Below are positions 1 to 6,469 of a stretch of DNA of 15,688 bases, piece by piece (position 1 is the first letter of the stretch; each line of letters starts with the position of its first letter). The stretch covers positions 1 through 15,688 of the forward strand of contig CAAFXD010000102.1 in the NCBI GenBank assembly GCA_900766945.1, given 5' to 3'. This stretch comes from Clostridia bacterium (lineage in GTDB: Bacteria > Bacillota > Clostridia > Oscillospirales > Acutalibacteraceae). Both the position numbers and the translations under genes were made by a program. A model generated the notes under the pieces. The model worked only from the letters and a program-made list of their open reading frames with translations, did not search any database and was not told the DNA's origin.

Positions 1-37
1 AATCCATCCGTACTCTCGTTGTTTTCGGTGCAGAGCA

Positions 38-143
38 GTTTAAAACGAGTAGATTTTCGTTTGAACAAGGCATAAAATCGATGCCATACTGCCGTATGGC
101 GAGATTTTTAACGCAGTTCAAGCGGAAATATACCGTTTTAAAC
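38..143. repeat. Long imperfect inverted repeat (hairpin element)
   Basis: The left arm (38-89) and right arm (94-143) are reverse complements over most of their length and are separated by the 4-nt loop TGCC. The inner 7-bp stem is perfect (GCCATAC/GTATGGC). Moving outward, matched blocks include AAAATC, TTGAAC, ATTT and a perfect 10-bp outer block (GTTTAAAACG/CGTTTTAAAC). By hand about 39 of 52 left-arm positions match, and two of the mismatches would be G-U pairs in RNA. It starts about 30 nt beyond the stop codon of the phosphate permease. It lacks a T-run, so it is not an ordinary intrinsic terminator. It could be a MITE-like element, a 3'-end structured RNA, or a dispersed palindromic repeat. 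The dyad itself is clear; its role is unknown. Confidence 0.75.
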
Positions 144-173
144 CATATCGGGTTCGGCTCGCCTCACCTTACA

Positions 174-1226
174 TCAGAACAGCCAAATGAAGAGTTTGGT
201 CATCAAAAAGCCAATCAGCCCGCAACCGGGGAAGGTGAGTATCCAGGTGAGCATCATTTCTTTTACAACCGAGAAGTTGATAGCGGAAATGCGCTTGACC
301 GCGCCCACGCCCATAATGGCGGTGGTTTTGGCGTGTGTCGTCGAAACGGGAATGCCGAATACCGAACTGATCAGCAACGAAATCGAAGCGGCAATATCCG
401 CCGAAAATCCTTGATATTTTTCAAGTTTAACCATATCCATACCGACGGATTTGATAATCTTTTTCCCGCCGATTGAGGTGCCCAACGCCATGACGGCAGA
501 GCACAACAGCATCAGCCACGTAGGCATTTGCACCGCCGCGCCCGAGCTTTGCCCGTTGATTAAAAACAGGCTTAACAAAATGACGCCCATAAATTTTTGC
601 CCGTCCTGTGCGCCGTGCATAAAGCTCATACACGCCGCGCCGAAAATTTGCGCCCAGCGAAACAGCCCTTCGGTCTTTCTGCGCTCAATATTTCGAAACA
701 GCAAAACCACGATTTTGCACACAATATATCCCAACACAAAGCCGAGTATAACGGAAATCACCAGCCCGTAAAGAACCTTGACCCATTCACTGCCGTTGAC
801 GCCGTCCAAGCCGCCGTGCAGTGCAATCGCACCGCCTGTAAGCCCTGCAATCAGTGCATGGCTTTCGCTGGTGGGAATGCCGAATTTCCAAGCGAGTGTT
901 GCCCAAACCACAATCGCAAACAACGCGCCGCTTAAAGCGACGATTGCCTCGTGTGAATTGTCGCCGAAATCCACCATTTTTGTAATGGTTTCGGCAACCG
1001 TGGCGTTGAACATACTCATTAAATATACGCCTAAGAAGTTAAATACCGCCGCCATCATAATGGCACCTCTGGCGGACATACACCGTGTAACCACACAGGT
1101 TGCAATGGCGTTTGGTGCGTCCGTCCAGCCGTTGACAAGGATAACGCCGAGTGTTAATAACACCGCCAAAGCCAACAGCGGATTGGCAGTTAACGCCTGC
1201 CAAAAATATTGGAATGTTAAATCCAT
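174..1226 (-). CDS. PiT-family inorganic phosphate transporter
   Basis: This is a 350-residue polytopic membrane protein of the PiT (Pho-4) family, which takes up inorganic phosphate or metal-phosphate with H+ or Na+. The two family repeats are visible: GWTDAPNA (residues 33-40) followed by GIPTSESHALIAG (116-128), and HGAQDGQKF (204-212) followed by GIPVSTTHAK (291-300). About ten hydrophobic segments run through it. The reading frame stays open 13 codons further upstream, but I place the start at the ATG at 1226 because it is preceded by a clear GGAGG site (CGCGGAGGAACGGT) and a well-placed promoter. Bacterial PiT genes often sit next to a PhoU-like DUF47 gene; none is present here. It is transcribed divergently from the BlaI gene. 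The family call is firm. Phosphate as substrate is inferred from the family. Confidence 0.93.
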   Translation of the reverse strand: MDLTFQYFWQALTANPLLALAVLLTLGVILVNGWTDAPNAIATCVVTRCMSARGAIMMAAVFNFLGVYLMSMFNATVAETITKMVDFGDNSHEAIVALSGALFAIVVWATLAWKFGIPTSESHALIAGLTGGAIALHGGLDGVNGSEWVKVLYGLVISVILGFVLGYIVCKIVVLLFRNIERRKTEGLFRWAQIFGAACMSFMHGAQDGQKFMGVILLSLFLINGQSSGAAVQMPTWLMLLCSAVMALGTSIGGKKIIKSVGMDMVKLEKYQGFSADIAASISLLISSVFGIPVSTTHAKTTAIMGVGAVKRISAINFSVVKEMMLTWILTFPGCGLIGFLMTKLFIWLF

Positions 1227-1273
1227 ACCGTTCCTCCGCGAAGCAACATACTTTGAAAAGCTCAAACAAAAAC

Positions 1274-1302
1274 ATTATAGTGGAAATCACAGACGCGGTC
1301 AA
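1274..1302 (-). promoter_or_regulatory. Sigma-A-type promoter of the phosphate permease
   Basis: On the minus strand there is a TTGACC -35 (1297-1302), a 17-bp spacer and a perfect TATAAT -10 (1274-1279). This lies about 48 nt upstream of the ATG at 1226. Both boxes and the spacing fit a housekeeping promoter. Confidence 0.85.
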
Positions 1303-1303
1303 G

Positions 1304-1319
1304 AAGTTTCCGAAAACTT
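1304..1319. promoter_or_regulatory. 16-bp dyad between divergent promoters
   Basis: AAGTTTCCGAAAACTT matches its own reverse complement at 14 of 16 positions. It lies immediately upstream of the phosphate permease -35 box and 17 bp from the -35 box of the BlaI gene. That position suits an operator for either or both divergent promoters. It differs from the dyad inside the BlaI promoter, so it may bind another regulator. Confidence 0.45.
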
Positions 1320-1336
1320 TGTGAAATTCTCGGGAG

Positions 1337-1365
1337 TTGACAAGTGTGTCTAAGCGTGATAGACT
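1337..1365 (+). promoter_or_regulatory. Promoter of the blaI-M56 pair with internal operator dyad
   Basis: A perfect TTGACA -35 (1337-1342) is followed by 17 bp and TAGACT (1360-1365) as the -10. An inverted repeat GTCTA-N7-TAGAC (1348-1364) fills the spacer and overlaps the -10 box. A bound repressor there would block polymerase, as expected for an autoregulated BlaI-type gene. The half-site does not match the classical TACA/TGTA half-site of staphylococcal BlaI/MecI, so assigning it to this BlaI is inference. Confidence 0.65.
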
Positions 1366-1411
1366 TTACTATATATTAATTGTATTATATTACGCAAAGA
1401 GGGTTGATTCT

Positions 1412-1777
1412 ATGAAAAACATCGCATATAAACTCGGCGAGGTGGAGTCGCGCTTCGCGGACATCGTTTGGGAGCACGCGCCGCTGCGTTCGCGTGAGTT
1501 GGTTGCGCTTTGCGAAGAAGAACTGAATTGGAAAAAGTCCACTACCTACACGGTGCTTAAAAAGCTGTGCGTGCGCGGCTTTTTTGAAAATGAAAAGGGT
1601 ACGGTGCGCGTGGTGACCACCAAGGCGGAATATGAGGCCATGCAAAGCGAGCAGTTTGTCGAGGAAAACTTCCAAGGCTCTCTGCCGGCGTTTGTTGCCG
1701 CGTTTACCGCGCGCAAACCGCTTTCGCAAAAGGAAATTGACGAGATTCAGCAAATGATTGATGCCGCAAAAGAATAA
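1412..1777 (+). CDS. BlaI/MecI/CopY-family transcriptional repressor
   Basis: This 121-residue protein has the size and architecture of BlaI/MecI repressors. An N-terminal winged helix has its recognition helix in WKKSTTYTVLKKL (residues 40-52, family consensus like WKxxTVYTxLxRL), followed by the wing (about 56-70) and a C-terminal dimerisation helix region. EENFQGSLPAFVAAF (84-98) matches the family's dimerisation segment and includes the Asn-Phe pair (86-87) at which staphylococcal BlaI is cleaved. The frame is open upstream, but the ATG at 1412 aligns with family N-termini and follows an AGAGGG-like site. It lies just upstream of an M56 peptidase gene, the usual sensor partner. In this family, sensor activation leads to repressor cleavage and derepression. 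The inducing signal is unknown. Confidence 0.92.
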   Translation: MKNIAYKLGEVESRFADIVWEHAPLRSRELVALCEEELNWKKSTTYTVLKKLCVRGFFENEKGTVRVVTTKAEYEAMQSEQFVEENFQGSLPAFVAAFTARKPLSQKEIDEIQQMIDAAKE

Positions 1778-1801
1778 TCGGTCGCTGTGGGGGAATTTGC
1801 G

Positions 1802-3115
1802 GTGGAAGTTTTTTTACAAAATCTAATGCATTTGAGTTTTACGGCAAGTTTTTTGATGCTTGCTGTTTTTGCCCTGCGGCCGATTTTAAAGCGTGCGCCG
1901 AAATGGATTGCCTGTCTTCTGTGGGCGTTGGTCGCTTTGCGGCTTTTGTGTCCGTTTTCTTTGGAAAGTGCCGTCAGTTTGGTGCCGCGCGCCGAAACGG
2001 TCACACAAACCGTTGCGCAGTCCGCCGCAATGCAAGGCACGGCACAGCAGACCGTTGCAACGGCTGCACCGTCGCTTTCGGCGGGCAATCTTGCGTTCAC
2101 TATTTGGGTAGGCGGCGCGGCGGCAATGCTTTTATATGCGGCAACCAGTTATGTCCGTTTGTATCGGCAGTTGCGTGTCCATCTGCACGACAGCGGCAAT
2201 GTATATTTGTGCGACGGGTTGCAATCCCCGTTTATTCTCGGCATTTTTCGGCCGCGTATTTTTCTGCCGTCCGGTATAACCGAGCCGCAGAAAACTTATA
2301 TTTTGCACCATGAGTATGCGCATCTTGCCCGCGGTGACCAGTTTTGGAAGCCGCTTGGATTTGCGATTTTGTCGATCTATTGGTTTCATCCGTTGGTTTG
2401 GGTGAGTTACATTTTGTTTTGTAAGGATATTGAATTGGCGTGTGACGAACGCGTGGTACGCAATCTGTCTCTGCAAGAGAAAAAGGTGTATTCCGAAACC
2501 TTGCTTTTGTGCAGTGTACGCCGAAAAAGCGTGGCGGCGTGCCCGCTGTCTTTCGCCGAGGTCGGCGTGAAAACGCGTGTCAAATCCGTTTTGCGCTATA
2601 AAAAGCCGCTGGTTTCGGTGGTTGTGTTGTCGTGTATCGCGGTGCTTGCGGTTGCGGTTTGCTTTTTGACCGAGCCGAAAACACAAGAAGCACCTGTTAC
2701 AGAGCCTTCGGCAGAGCCCGTTGCGGCAATCGCCGTTCCCGTTACCGAGCCCGTGACCGAGCCGGTTACGGAACCTGTCACCGAGCCGGTGACCGAAGCG
2801 GCAACCGAGCCTGTAACGGAAGAAGCAACCGCTACCGAAGCAACCACCAAGAAGAAAACGGCGAAAACGACGACGACCCAAGAAATGACGACGGAAGAAG
2901 CAACCGAAAGCAACAAGCCGATTGTGCTGCCGGTTGAACCGCCCGAATATGTGCCGCCGACATTTTCCAACAATACGCCAACATATAGCCACGGCAATCC
3001 AAATTCAGGAAACCCGTTTATAAGTTCGAACAATATAGTAAACGGGCCTCCCTACGGAACTGTTGTTGAAAATCCAAGTCCCGATGGATTTCGTTGGGAT
3101 TATGCGATGCCGTAG
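1802..3115 (+). CDS. M56-family (BlaR1-like) membrane zinc metallopeptidase with VTEP-rich tail
   Basis: This BlaR1-like protein is 437 residues long from the GTG at 1802, chosen because a GGGGG run lies about 8 nt upstream. An in-frame GTG at 1787 would add five residues. Hydrophobic segments lie near 8-25, 35-50 and 100-116. The cytoplasmic-type protease domain contains HHEYAHLARGD (HEYAH at 170-174, zinc ligands and catalytic Glu) and IELACDE (210-216, downstream acidic ligand motif). Another membrane helix follows at about 270-289. BlaR1/MecR1 then carry a penicillin-binding sensor. Here the remaining ~145 residues are low-complexity, with VTEP repeats, Thr/Lys/Glu stretches, and an Asn/Pro/Gly-rich end, with no recognisable serine-beta-lactamase motif. 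It probably forms a signalling pair with the preceding BlaI-type gene (24-nt gap). The signal is probably not sensed by a standard beta-lactam acylation domain. Confidence 0.9.
   Translation: MEVFLQNLMHLSFTASFLMLAVFALRPILKRAPKWIACLLWALVALRLLCPFSLESAVSLVPRAETVTQTVAQSAAMQGTAQQTVATAAPSLSAGNLAFTIWVGGAAAMLLYAATSYVRLYRQLRVHLHDSGNVYLCDGLQSPFILGIFRPRIFLPSGITEPQKTYILHHEYAHLARGDQFWKPLGFAILSIYWFHPLVWVSYILFCKDIELACDERVVRNLSLQEKKVYSETLLLCSVRRKSVAACPLSFAEVGVKTRVKSVLRYKKPLVSVVVLSCIAVLAVAVCFLTEPKTQEAPVTEPSAEPVAAIAVPVTEPVTEPVTEPVTEPVTEAATEPVTEEATATEATTKKKTAKTTTTQEMTTEEATESNKPIVLPVEPPEYVPPTFSNNTPTYSHGNPNSGNPFISSNNIVNGPPYGTVVENPSPDGFRWDYAMP
2741..2799 (+). repeat. Tandem 12-nt repeat encoding VTEP units
   Basis: Five consecutive 12-nt units within the M56 gene encode VTEP four times and then VTEA. 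Further TEP/VTE variants lie on both sides (2696-2710 and 2800-2825). The units use different synonymous codons (gttacc, gtgacc, gttacg, gtcacc), so the peptide repeat seems maintained at protein level and is not a fresh expansion. The unit length is a multiple of three, so copy-number change would lengthen or shorten the extracellular stalk without a frameshift. Confidence 0.85.
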
Positions 3116-3166
3116 AGCACTGTCATTCCCTACGAGAATGCCATTTACATTGTGTCAAAATCCCCG

Positions 3167-3360
3167 TAGGGAACAACCGAAGACGCGTTCCGCGAAAGTA
3201 TATCAAAATCCATGGGCGTGGATTTTCTCCGAAAACGGGCACCAAACGGCGGGGGGCAAATACTCCGAATTCAGGCACCCTTTTGTTTGCTTCGCAAACA
3301 TTTCCCCTTTCAGGGGAATAACCCCCGCCCTACCCTGTAAAATGCATTGCGTGCGTAGGG
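3167..3360. repeat. Direct repeat, copy A
   Basis: Copy A of a diverged duplication. It begins GTAGGGAACAA, runs through a CGAAAG block and the core GGGCGTGGATTTTCTC (3214-3229), and ends with ACATTT..CAGGGGAAT..CCCGCCC (3298-3331). Relative to copy B it carries extra sequence at about 3258-3297. The tail includes a small hairpin, CCCCTTTCAGGGG. Confidence 0.7.
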
Positions 3361-3378
3361 AACGGGCTTGCCCGTTCC
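3359..3378. repeat. Palindromic repeat unit (GTAGGGAAC type)
   Basis: GGAACGGGC-TT-GCCCGTTCC is a perfect 9-bp stem with a 2-nt loop, preceded by CGTAG. It shares the GTAGGGAAC...GTTCC edge structure with the palindrome at 15522-15543. Confidence 0.75.
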
Positions 3379-3400
3379 GCAAAATTACAACAAAAGACAC

Positions 3401-3419
3401 GGGCGAACGCAGTTCGCCC
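3401..3419. repeat. Palindromic repeat unit (GGGCGAAC type)
   Basis: GGGCGAAC-GCA-GTTCGCCC is a perfect 8-bp stem with a 3-nt loop, followed by CTACGA. The unit at 15557-15575 has the same stem with a different loop (TGT), so the two belong to one family. Confidence 0.8.
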
Positions 3420-3429
3420 CTACGAATGG

Positions 3430-3612
3430 CAGGGAACAATCTCAGTGTTGTTCTGTGAAAGCACATCGTATTTTGACGGGCGTGGATTTTCTCTGGAAAC
3501 AGGGACCTTACGGCGTGGGCAAGCCGCCCGCCCTACATTATTTAATAGACATTTTCCTAAACAGGGGAATCACCCGCCCCTACACCCGAAATCTATTGTA
3601 CGCGCAATCTGC
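3430..3612. repeat. Direct repeat, copy B
   Basis: Copy B of the duplication begins CAGGGAACAA and contains GTGAAAGCACATC and the core GGGCGTGGATTTTCTC (3478-3493), identical to copy A over these 16 nt. It continues with GGAAACAGGGACC..ACGGCG and ends with ACATTTTCC..CAGGGGAATCACCCGCCC (3549-3578). It includes a stem GAACAA...TTGTTC at 3434-3453. The two copies start 263 bp apart and are too diverged to be a recent duplication. Confidence 0.7.
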
Positions 3613-3631
3613 GCAAAAAACGGAGTCAATT

Positions 3632-4558
3632 ATGGAAATTACCACCCAAACCTACATCTTTCCCTCTTGCGCGGGGGTAGGGGACATTCACGCAAAATGC
3701 CTGTGCCCGCAAAACGAAACGGTCAAAGCCGTCGTGCAGATTTCGCACGGTATGGCGGAGCACGCTGCGCGCTATCTGCCGTTTGCCGAATATCTTTGTG
3801 CGAATGGCTTTGCCGTATTTTTACATGACCACATCGGGCACGGAGAAAGCGTGGCTTCGCCCGAACTGCTCGGCTATTTCGGCGAACACGGCGAGCAAAA
3901 CTTCATAGAGGATATGAAAACCGTCACCGATTGGGCAAAAAAAGCATACCCCGATTTGCCCCTGTTTTTGCTCGGACACGGTATGGGCTCTTTGATTGCC
4001 CGCAAATATACCGCGCAGTACGGCAGTTTGCTTGCGGGCGCGGTTTACAGCGGCACAAGCGGCAGTAACCCCGCGTTGGGATTTGGGCTTCTGCTTTGCA
4101 AGGTTTTGATAAATCTAAAAGGTGAAAAGCACCGTTCCAAACTGCTTGACAAAATCGCGTTCGGCGCATACAACAAGAAAACCGAAAAACGCACCCCTTG
4201 CGATTGGGCTTCACGCGACGAAAAAGAAGTGGACAAATTCATCGCCGACCCGCTTTGCGGCTATATGTATACCGTCAGCGGTATGCAGGCGCTGTTTTTA
4301 ACCGTGCGCGAGATTTCCAAAGACAGTTGGTATGCCGCCATACCGCAAAGCTTGCCTATACTGCTGATTTCGGGCACAATGGACCCGATAGGTAACTACG
4401 GCAAAGGCGTGCGCGAGGTGTTTTCGCGCTTGCAAAATACGGGGCACGAAGCCGTGCAATGCAAACTGTATGACGGCGCGCGGCACGAAATTCTCAACGA
4501 AACCAACCGTGCAGAAGTTTTTGCGGATATTCTTTCGTTCCTGTCCGCCAATCTGTAA
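3632..4558 (+). CDS. Alpha/beta hydrolase, monoacylglycerol-lipase/lysophospholipase-like, nucleophile Ser replaced by Gly
   Basis: This 308-residue serine aminopeptidase S33/Hydrolase_4-type protein resembles bacterial monoacylglycerol lipases and lysophospholipases. There is no signal peptide, so it is probably cytoplasmic. Family landmarks are the oxyanion motif ISHGMAEH (37-44), DHIGHGES (66-73), the acid ISGTMDPIGN (246-255, Asp251) and the histidine GARHEILNE (282-290, His285). At the nucleophile elbow the family has GHSMG, but here the sequence is LLGHGMGSLIARKY (113-126), so residue 117 is Gly (codon GGT at 3980-3982). One transition from AGT would produce this. As read, the protein lacks its catalytic serine and may be inactive or repurposed. 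The frame is otherwise intact. The start is the ATG at 3632, with GGAG 6 nt upstream. The gene stands alone between a repeat region and a strong terminator. Confidence 0.88.
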   Translation: MEITTQTYIFPSCAGVGDIHAKCLCPQNETVKAVVQISHGMAEHAARYLPFAEYLCANGFAVFLHDHIGHGESVASPELLGYFGEHGEQNFIEDMKTVTDWAKKAYPDLPLFLLGHGMGSLIARKYTAQYGSLLAGAVYSGTSGSNPALGFGLLLCKVLINLKGEKHRSKLLDKIAFGAYNKKTEKRTPCDWASRDEKEVDKFIADPLCGYMYTVSGMQALFLTVREISKDSWYAAIPQSLPILLISGTMDPIGNYGKGVREVFSRLQNTGHEAVQCKLYDGARHEILNETNRAEVFADILSFLSANL

Positions 4559-4567
4559 ATCAAATCG

Positions 4568-4615
4568 AATCCCCGCAACTGCGGCGCCGTTTGCCGTATG
4601 CTGCGGGGATTTTTT
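4568..4615 (+). terminator. Rho-independent terminator of the hydrolase gene
   Basis: A perfect 9-bp stem ATCCCCGCA/TGCGGGGAT (4569-4577 with 4602-4610) encloses an internal GC-rich loop and is followed directly by TTTTT. It begins 10 nt after the hydrolase stop codon. Confidence 0.9.
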
Positions 4616-4687
4616 GTAGGAATCACCAAGCATATGCCTTCATTCGCCGCCAAACTGCACAAAAAACAAAACGCGCAAAAATAACGC

Positions 4688-4716
4688 TTTATTTTGTGAA
4701 ACAGATATAGTATAAT
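4688..4716 (+). promoter_or_regulatory. Probable promoter of the symporter-LRR operon
   Basis: A perfect TATAAT -10 (4711-4716) lies 56 nt upstream of the symporter start. At 17-bp spacing the -35 is only TTTATT (4688-4693), which is weak. An activator may therefore be needed; that is inference. Confidence 0.6.
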
Positions 4717-4724
4717 AGCAAAGT

Positions 4725-4746
4725 AATCTGTTTTTTTATGCAGATT
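4725..4746 (+). other. Small hairpin in the symporter 5' leader
   Basis: AATCTG (4725-4730) and CAGATT (4741-4746) can pair around a T-rich 10-nt loop just downstream of the -10 box. The stem has only 6 bp. It could stabilise the mRNA 5' end or be a protein-binding dyad. I do not recognise a riboswitch. Confidence 0.35.
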
Positions 4747-4771
4747 CTAAAAAAGATGAAGAGGGAAAACT

Positions 4772-6466
4772 ATGGCAATCCAAAAACTTGTCGAACAGGT
4801 GAAAGGCATTCCCGCGTATGTCAAAGCGCATTGGAAACAGCCCGGTGAAGGGGAATACCTTTCCTTAGAGGAAGTGGTGGCGTATACCGCGTCACAGGCG
4901 GGGTCTTACATATTCATGACCGCCGCGGGCTTAATGACCTTTGCCTCCAACTATTTTTGCGGCGCGATTATGGGCATCGCCGCGATGGACTTTTATGTCA
5001 TCAACTTGGTGGCAACGATTATCGGCTATGTGTTGATTTTCTTAAATCCGATTGGGGTGTTGATTTATGAAAATCACGGGCAGTTAACCCCGAAAATGCG
5101 TGTGTTTGCGCACGCCGCGTTTCTCGGGCAGTTGGCGCTCGGCGTTGCGTGTTACTTTATCCCCTCTGCAAGATTTGAATTCATTATGAAGGGCTTGCCG
5201 CAAATTGTCGGCAACATCTTGGTTATCAACGGCCTTACAGGGTATATCAACTGGTTTATCCGCAAAAAATTCTGTGCCAAATACGGTCGGTTAAAGCCGT
5301 TTATTATGCTGTGCGGCATTCCGGCGGCAATTTTGATGTCGATTATCCCGTTTTTGCCCGTACAGGCGTTAAGTTATACGCACAAATTGGTGGTTCTCCA
5401 TTTTGCGTTTACCTTTATGAACTATTTTTATCAGGCGTTTATCGGCATCAACGGTATGGTAACCTTTATGACGCCCAATTCCCAGGAACGCCAGCGGCTT
5501 TATTCGATTGTGCCGATTGTTACAGGGCTGTTTCCGTCGATTATCAGTATGTTCTTCCCGTTGCTGATTGCGTCTACGGGCGGGTATTTGAGCCTGACGA
5601 CTTACAAAGTGTTTGTGCCGATTTTCTGCGCCATCGGCGTGGTTGTTACGCTTGCCATTGCCAAATGCAAAGAACGCGTCATTGAGCCGCCGATGGAAAA
5701 ACGCGCCAAGGTGAAGTTTTGGGCGGGCGCAAAGCATGTGTTGCAGAATAAATATTTTTGGATTGTCAATATTTCCAACATTATCGGGCAGTGGCAGGGG
5801 CTTGTCGGCAACCTGCTTGCCTGGTGGTTTATCTATTCCCTTCGTATGGAGTGGTTTTCGGGCATTGCGGCGAATATCGTCGTGGTCGGTATGACGGCGG
5901 GCAACCTGCTAACGCCGGTACTTACCAAACGGTTGCAAAAGCGCGATATTTTGCTTGTTTCGCGCGCGGCAACGCTGTTGACGGTATTGGGTATTGCCGT
6001 TGCTGTCAAATTTGAAAATATCATTATCTTTATGGTCGCCATGTTCTTGAAAAATACCCTCGCGCCTGTGGTGGACGGTGTGAATACCGGTTTGGGTGCA
6101 GATATTCAAAACTATCACCAATGGAAATACGGCGAGCGCGCAGACTCGATGTCGGGCGTGTACGGTTGGTTCTTAGGGCCTATCAATATGGCAATCGGTT
6201 TTGTCATTCCGTGGTTGCTCAAATTGGTTGGCTTTACTTCGGATTGGGATGTTTTGTTTGACTCGAAAATCCTCAATAATGTGTTTAATATTTACACATG
6301 GGCGTCGGTTGTCGGCCTGGTACTCGTCACGGTGCCGTTCTTCTTCTACGATTTAACCAAAGAAAAATTAGAACAATGCATCAAAGAATTGCAGGAACGC
6401 GTCCGCGCGATTGAAAATGACGAGCCGTTGCCCGAAGCGGCAACCGTTGCGGCAGAGGAGGGTTAA
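4772..6466 (+). CDS. GPH-family (MelB-like) sugar:cation symporter, MFS_2
   Basis: This 564-residue protein has about 12 hydrophobic segments and belongs to the glycoside-pentoside-hexuronide:cation symporter family (MFS_2), which imports sugars or glycosides with H+ or Na+. The N-terminal WKQPGEGEYLSLEEVVAY (21-38) matches the typical lead-in of clostridial members. YGRLKPF (171-177) is the conserved GR.(K/R)P loop after TM4, and NSQERQRL (236-243) corresponds to the conserved cytoplasmic TxxxxER segment. The C-terminus is a short charged helix (about 531-564). At 564 residues it is longer than MelB (about 470), with extra length at both ends and in the loops. The start has a GAGGG site 8 nt upstream. 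The substrate cannot be read from the sequence; no glycosidase gene is nearby. It is the first gene of an operon with the LRR lipoprotein. Confidence 0.88.
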   Translation: MAIQKLVEQVKGIPAYVKAHWKQPGEGEYLSLEEVVAYTASQAGSYIFMTAAGLMTFASNYFCGAIMGIAAMDFYVINLVATIIGYVLIFLNPIGVLIYENHGQLTPKMRVFAHAAFLGQLALGVACYFIPSARFEFIMKGLPQIVGNILVINGLTGYINWFIRKKFCAKYGRLKPFIMLCGIPAAILMSIIPFLPVQALSYTHKLVVLHFAFTFMNYFYQAFIGINGMVTFMTPNSQERQRLYSIVPIVTGLFPSIISMFFPLLIASTGGYLSLTTYKVFVPIFCAIGVVVTLAIAKCKERVIEPPMEKRAKVKFWAGAKHVLQNKYFWIVNISNIIGQWQGLVGNLLAWWFIYSLRMEWFSGIAANIVVVGMTAGNLLTPVLTKRLQKRDILLVSRAATLLTVLGIAVAVKFENIIIFMVAMFLKNTLAPVVDGVNTGLGADIQNYHQWKYGERADSMSGVYGWFLGPINMAIGFVIPWLLKLVGFTSDWDVLFDSKILNNVFNIYTWASVVGLVLVTVPFFFYDLTKEKLEQCIKELQERVRAIENDEPLPEAATVAAEEG

Positions 6467-6469
6467 CAA

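Larger units (their letters stand above)
3116..3631. other. Repeat-rich intergenic region without a gene
   Basis: I see no credible gene in this 516-nt stretch. It holds a diverged duplication (3167-3360 and 3430-3612) and small palindromes built on CTAC/GTAGGG junctions, such as GTAGGGAAC and TTCGCCCCTACGA. The frame of the downstream hydrolase stays open leftwards through the repeats to 3368. The encoded residues there are translated repeat and precede the family's N-terminus, so they were excluded. No convincing terminator for the M56 gene and no strong promoter for the hydrolase gene was recognised. Confidence 0.7.

Noticed and set aside
83..109. Intrinsic terminator for a plus-strand gene left of the window (GCCATAC hairpin followed by GATTTTT)
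   Set aside because: The hairpin is the tip of a much longer inverted repeat, and the T-stretch is part of its paired arm, so a simple terminator does not explain the structure.
2132..2992. 286-codon minus-strand open frame rich in Arg, Gly and Phe
   Set aside because: It is the complement of the M56 gene; its repetitive GNRLG-like sequence is the mirror of the VTEP repeat.
3368..3631. N-terminal extension of the hydrolase by 88 codons
   Set aside because: The extension translates intergenic repeats, has no family similarity, and the ATG at 3632 has its own ribosome binding site.
3116..3631. CRISPR array
   Set aside because: The repeats are irregular in length and spacing, differ between copies, and no cas gene is present.
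4725..4746. Riboswitch or attenuator in the symporter leader
   Set aside because: There is only one 6-bp stem and no alternative pairing or terminator in the short leader.
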